Assembly (NCBI GenBank): GCA_937895825.1
Contig: CALBKP010000086.1
Span: forward strand, 1-15,886
Direction: 5' to 3'
DNA from: an uncultured Alistipes sp.
Lineage (GTDB): Bacteria > Bacteroidota > Bacteroidia > Bacteroidales > Rikenellaceae
DNA: 15,886 nucleotides
The notes beneath the pieces were generated by a model, which searched no databases, had not been told where the DNA came from, and saw only the letters and a list, made by a program, of their open reading frames with translations. Every line of letters starts with the position of its first letter. The stretch's first letter is position 1. This document shows positions 14,758-15,886 of this stretch, one piece after another. The translations under genes and the position numbers were made by a program.

Positions 14758-14818
14758 TAATCCGCAAAGGCCAATAAGCATTTAACAGATCCCTCGGCGG
14801 GTTGAGCAAAAGGGCTTT

Positions 14819-14848
14819 ATGGAGGTAGAAAAAAACCTAAAAAACTAA
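14819..14848 (+). other. Leader mini-ORF (MEVEKNLKN) just before the EF-G-like gene
   Basis: ATG at 14819, stop TAA at 14846-14848, six bases before the ATG of the EF-G-like gene. It is rich in AAA/AAC codons. The only GGAGG in the leader (14821-14825) lies inside this mini-ORF and 29 bases from the main ATG, too far to serve it. The mini-ORF could couple or tune translation of the downstream gene, or be chance. Confidence 0.25.
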
Positions 14849-14854
14849 TATACT

Positions 14855-15886
14855 ATGAAAAACTATTCAGCAAAAGAGATTAAGAACATCGTTCTTATTG
14901 GTGCGCCTGGCACTGGAAAAACTACCCTTGCAGAGGCAATGGCTTTCGAGGGTAAGGTTATTGATCGCAGGGGTAGTATCGAGAACAACAATACGATTTC
15001 GGATAACACCGATATCGAGCACGAATATAAGCGTTCTATATACGCTACAACCCTCTTTACTGAGTTTATGGATCGTAAGCTCAACATCATCGACTGCCCC
15101 GGTTCGGACGACTTCTGTGGTTCGCTCTTCTCGGCTTTCAAGGTAGGTGACGTTGGTGTTATGGTTCTCAACGCACAGAATGGCTGGGAGGTAGGCTCTG
15201 AGCTTCAGTCGCGCTACGCTCGCATTCTTAACAAGCCCCTTATCGGTGTTGTTAACCAGCTCGATGGCGACAAGGCTAACTTCGACGCTACCGTGGAGGG
15301 CATCCGTGCAAACTCATCTGTTAAGCCCGTCATCGTTCAGTATCCTATCAACCAGGGCACTGGCTTCGACTCGTTCATCGACGTATTGATGATGAAGATG
15401 TATAAGTTCATCGACGAGAATGGTAAGCGCGAGGAGTATCCAATCCCCGAGAGTGAGATGGATCGTGCCAACGAGCTCAATCAGGAGCTTGCAGAGGCTG
15501 CTGCCGTTTACGATGACGCTCTTATGGAGCTATACTTCGAGAAGGGCTCGCTCACTCAGGATGACATCCGTGCAGGTTTGAAGCTCGGCGTATCGAAGCG
15601 TGACATCATGCCTATCTTCTGTGCATCGGGTAAGCGCGACATCGGTACTAAGCGTCTTATGGAGTTCATCATCAACGTTGCTCCTGGCCCATTGAAGGCA
15701 CCTGCATTCCTCTCAACCGAGGGTGAGGAGATTCTTGCCAACGCCGAGGAGCCCGCAGTAGCATTCGTATTCAAGAGCCAGATTGAGCAGCACATCGGCG
15801 AGATCACATATTTCCGCGTAGTTCGTGGTAAGGTTACCGAGGGTATGGAGCTCGTGAACTCACGCACAGGCAACAAGGAGAAGCTC
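14855..15886 (+). CDS. fusA2: EF-G paralog of the EF-G2 (FusA2) type, 3' end missing (runs off right edge)
   Basis: 344 residues visible of an expected 700 or so. It is a translational GTPase-like protein: P-loop GAPGTGKTT (16-24) in place of the canonical GHIDAGKTT, G3 box DCPGSDDF (80-87) in place of DTPGHVDF, and G4 NQLD (134-137). The catalytic His of the G3 box is Ser84. The switch I segment that normally reads RGIT is RSIY (60-63), so the conserved Mg2+-binding Thr is also lost. The G domain runs to about 290, and domain II begins near EPAVAFVFKSQ (308-318). These changes are those of Bacteroidetes EF-G2, which in Bacteroides thetaiotaomicron has been reported to support ribosome translocation without GTPase activity during carbon limitation. 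I therefore infer EF-G2 rather than the housekeeping FusA. It has its own promoter and leader. Confidence 0.88.
   Translation, partial: MKNYSAKEIKNIVLIGAPGTGKTTLAEAMAFEGKVIDRRGSIENNNTISDNTDIEHEYKRSIYATTLFTEFMDRKLNIIDCPGSDDFCGSLFSAFKVGDVGVMVLNAQNGWEVGSELQSRYARILNKPLIGVVNQLDGDKANFDATVEGIRANSSVKPVIVQYPINQGTGFDSFIDVLMMKMYKFIDENGKREEYPIPESEMDRANELNQELAEAAAVYDDALMELYFEKGSLTQDDIRAGLKLGVSKRDIMPIFCASGKRDIGTKRLMEFIINVAPGPLKAPAFLSTEGEEILANAEEPAVAFVFKSQIEQHIGEITYFRVVRGKVTEGMELVNSRTGNKEKL

Larger units (their letters stand above)
14532..14854. other. Intergenic region between the MATE gene and the EF-G-like gene
   Basis: 323 bases without a convincing gene. In order: a terminator hairpin (14592-14616), a stretch with a 9-codon mini-ORF behind a good Shine-Dalgarno (14653-14692), an AT-rich promoter (14727-14757), and a predicted leader of about 90 bases with a second 9-codon mini-ORF (14819-14848). 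I see no tRNA, known riboswitch, insertion sequence remnant or repeat array. Confidence 0.6.

Noticed and set aside
14819..14850. preQ1-I riboswitch-like pattern (AGGTAG ... CCT AAAAAACTAA) just before the EF-G-like gene
   Set aside because: The 3' tail AAAAAACTAA and a possible UAG-CUA pairing look similar, but the first stem is only 3-4 base pairs, the ligand-contacting C in the loop is missing, and EF-G2 is not a queuosine gene.

Overview
The window looks like a chromosomal segment of a Bacteroidales bacterium, most plausibly a gut Rikenellaceae/Alistipes-type organism (family placement is inference). Support: promoters fit the Bacteroidetes pattern (-33 TTTG/TTG, 19-20 bases, -7 TAnnTTTG) rather than E. 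coli sigma-70; ribosome-binding sites are weak; the gene order ftsQ-ftsA-ftsZ-gldE-phosphopantetheinyl transferase and an EF-G2-type paralog are Bacteroidetes traits. No mobile element, CRISPR array, tRNA or rRNA gene was seen.

Layout. 1-1033 (-): asnS, asparaginyl-tRNA synthetase, cut by the left edge. 1034-1165: intergenic region with two divergent candidate promoters. 1166-2503 (+): secreted, shortened glycoside hydrolase family 2-like protein that has lost its active-site residues, followed after 2 bases by rlmH (2506-2979, 23S rRNA methyltransferase). A strong hairpin (3058-3089) separates rlmH from the convergent gene 3109-4434 (-), a GH5 beta-mannanase-like lipoprotein. 4435-4646: second divergent intergenic region, with a near-consensus promoter overlapped by a perfect palindrome, driving the rightward block.

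4647-13053 (+): a compact block murG-murC-ftsQ-ftsA-ftsZ-gldE-phosphopantetheinyl transferase. This is the distal half of the classical division and cell wall (dcw) cluster. MurG makes lipid II, MurC adds L-Ala to UDP-MurNAc, and FtsQ/FtsA/FtsZ build the septal ring. The proximal half (mraZ to ftsW) is not upstream; the GH5 gene is there instead. FtsQ carries a coiled-coil-like insertion of about 100 residues, and FtsZ has an altered T7 loop. A MATE efflux gene (13080-14531) follows with its own promoter.

14532-14854: terminator, a short orphan stretch, then a promoter and a leader of about 90 bases for an EF-G-like gene (14855 to the right edge, partial). That gene lacks the catalytic His and the switch I Thr of translational GTPases and matches the EF-G2 (FusA2) class. 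I do not see a wholly new multi-gene system. The items most worth a second look are the FtsQ insertion, the FtsZ T7 loop, the GH2-like pseudoenzyme and the palindrome over the murG promoter.
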